DNA of 13,552 nucleotides from contig JAAVXQ010000071.1 of the NCBI GenBank assembly GCA_022790685.1, positions 1 through 13,552 on the forward strand. Direction: 5' to 3'. A program made the translations under genes and the position numbers. The DNA is from Clostridia bacterium (GTDB lineage: Bacteria; Bacillota; Clostridia; TANB77; CAG-508). This document shows positions 13,095-13,552 of this stretch, in pieces (positions within the stretch are counted from its first letter, which is position 1; the number at the start of each line of letters is the position of its first letter). Under the pieces are notes generated by a model. That model saw only the letters and a list, made by a program, of their open reading frames with translations. It had not been told where the DNA came from and searched no databases.

Positions 13095-13552
13095 ATGATT
13101 GAACTTGAAGAAAATGCCAGATTCTTATCCAATTTGAAAGAAAAATTAATAAATATAAATAAAACTTTAAAAATAGATGAATTAAAAAAAGAAATATCTG
13201 ATTTAGAAAAAGAGACCTTAAAAGCTGACTTTTGGTCAAATATAGACGAATCTAGTATTATATTTTCTAAATTAAAAAAACTACAAAAAAAAGTACAAAT
13301 TTTTGATAATTTAAAACAAGAACTTTCTAGTTTAACCGAAATGAATGAACTTTTACTAATAGAACTTGATGAAGAACTTGCAAAAGATTTATTAAGAACC
13401 TCTAAAAAATTATCTGCTGATTTAGAAAAATTAGAAATTGAAACTTTACTTTCTGGAAAATATGATACTAATAATGCAATAATAACTCTTCATCCTGGAG
13501 CTGGTGGCACTGAATCTCAAGATTGGGTTCAAATGCTATACAGAATGTATGG
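13095..13552 (+). CDS. prfB: Peptide chain release factor 2 (RF2), 5' part, no frameshift site
   Basis: RF2 ends translation at UAA and UGA. The gene runs off the window after about 152 codons, so the GGQ and SPF motifs are not visible. Visible family features are the N-terminal coiled-coil domain (LEKETLKADFWSN near 38-50, matching the usual DPDFW) and the start of the PTC-side domain with LSGKYDTNNAIITLHPGAGGTESQDW (PGAGGTE at 134-140). The ATG at 13095 has only a distant AAAGGAAA (13073-13080) inside the end of the previous gene, so translational coupling is likely. The classic autoregulatory +1 site (internal Shine-Dalgarno, CTT TGA C near codon 25) is absent: the codons there are ACT TTA AAA ATA GAT and the frame is continuous. 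Confidence 0.93.
   Translation, partial: MIELEENARFLSNLKEKLININKTLKIDELKKEISDLEKETLKADFWSNIDESSIIFSKLKKLQKKVQIFDNLKQELSSLTEMNELLLIELDEELAKDLLRTSKKLSADLEKLEIETLLSGKYDTNNAIITLHPGAGGTESQDWVQMLYRMY

Noticed and set aside
1..13552. CRISPR array, tRNA or rRNA genes, insertion sequences
   Set aside because: No spaced direct repeats, cloverleaf-like sequences, rRNA motifs or transposase ORFs were seen on either strand.

Overview
The window looks like chromosomal DNA of a very AT-rich, Gram-positive, spore-forming member of the Clostridia, probably a gut lineage. The basis is strong AGGAGG-type ribosome binding sites, textbook sigma-A promoters, A/U-rich codon use with AGA as the main Arg codon, a YtvI-type sporulation membrane protein, and clostridial-style MurD, SecA and RF2. 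No rRNA, tRNA, CRISPR array, insertion sequence or transposase was seen.

Layout. Positions 1-640: a small unrecognised gene with its own promoter and terminator, slightly richer in GC than its surroundings. Positions 677-2951: a promoter, a cytidylate-kinase-like gene broken by one extra C inside its P-loop, then murD and a terminator. Positions 3007-5320: an Asn/Met-rich hypothetical protein, a twin-CBS protein preceded by a sigma-G-like promoter, and ytvI, again with one extra C in a conserved Gly motif, ending in a bidirectional terminator. Positions 5368-5925, minus strand: a membrane-anchored protein with a DUF1980/YcgQ-like domain. Positions 6048-11106: a four-gene operon of secA, a Nudix hydrolase, a CoaE-like P-loop kinase and an HD-domain protein. 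Positions 11147-12529: a compositionally foreign, self-contained block carrying a CofE-like (F420-0:gamma-glutamyl ligase family) gene with its own promoter. Positions 12669-13552: a consensus promoter, a small membrane/coiled-coil protein and the 5' part of prfB (RF2).

Most notable signal. The two interrupted genes carry the same lesion. In each, a single extra C sits at a codon boundary before a GGA glycine codon, making in-frame NNT CGG A, and reading the four bases CGGA as one Gly restores a highly conserved motif (GSGKT in the kinase, DALPILGSGT in YtvI). By eye, these are the only two in-frame CGG codons in about 3,400 codons of host-like genes. The other in-frame CGGs lie in the two compositionally odd genes. 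CGA and CGT are used normally. This fits either paired sequence errors or mutations, or a +1 recoding system triggered by an undecodable or very slowly decoded CGG codon. The data in the window cannot decide between these. RF2, the best-known bacterial +1 frameshift gene, has no frameshift site here.
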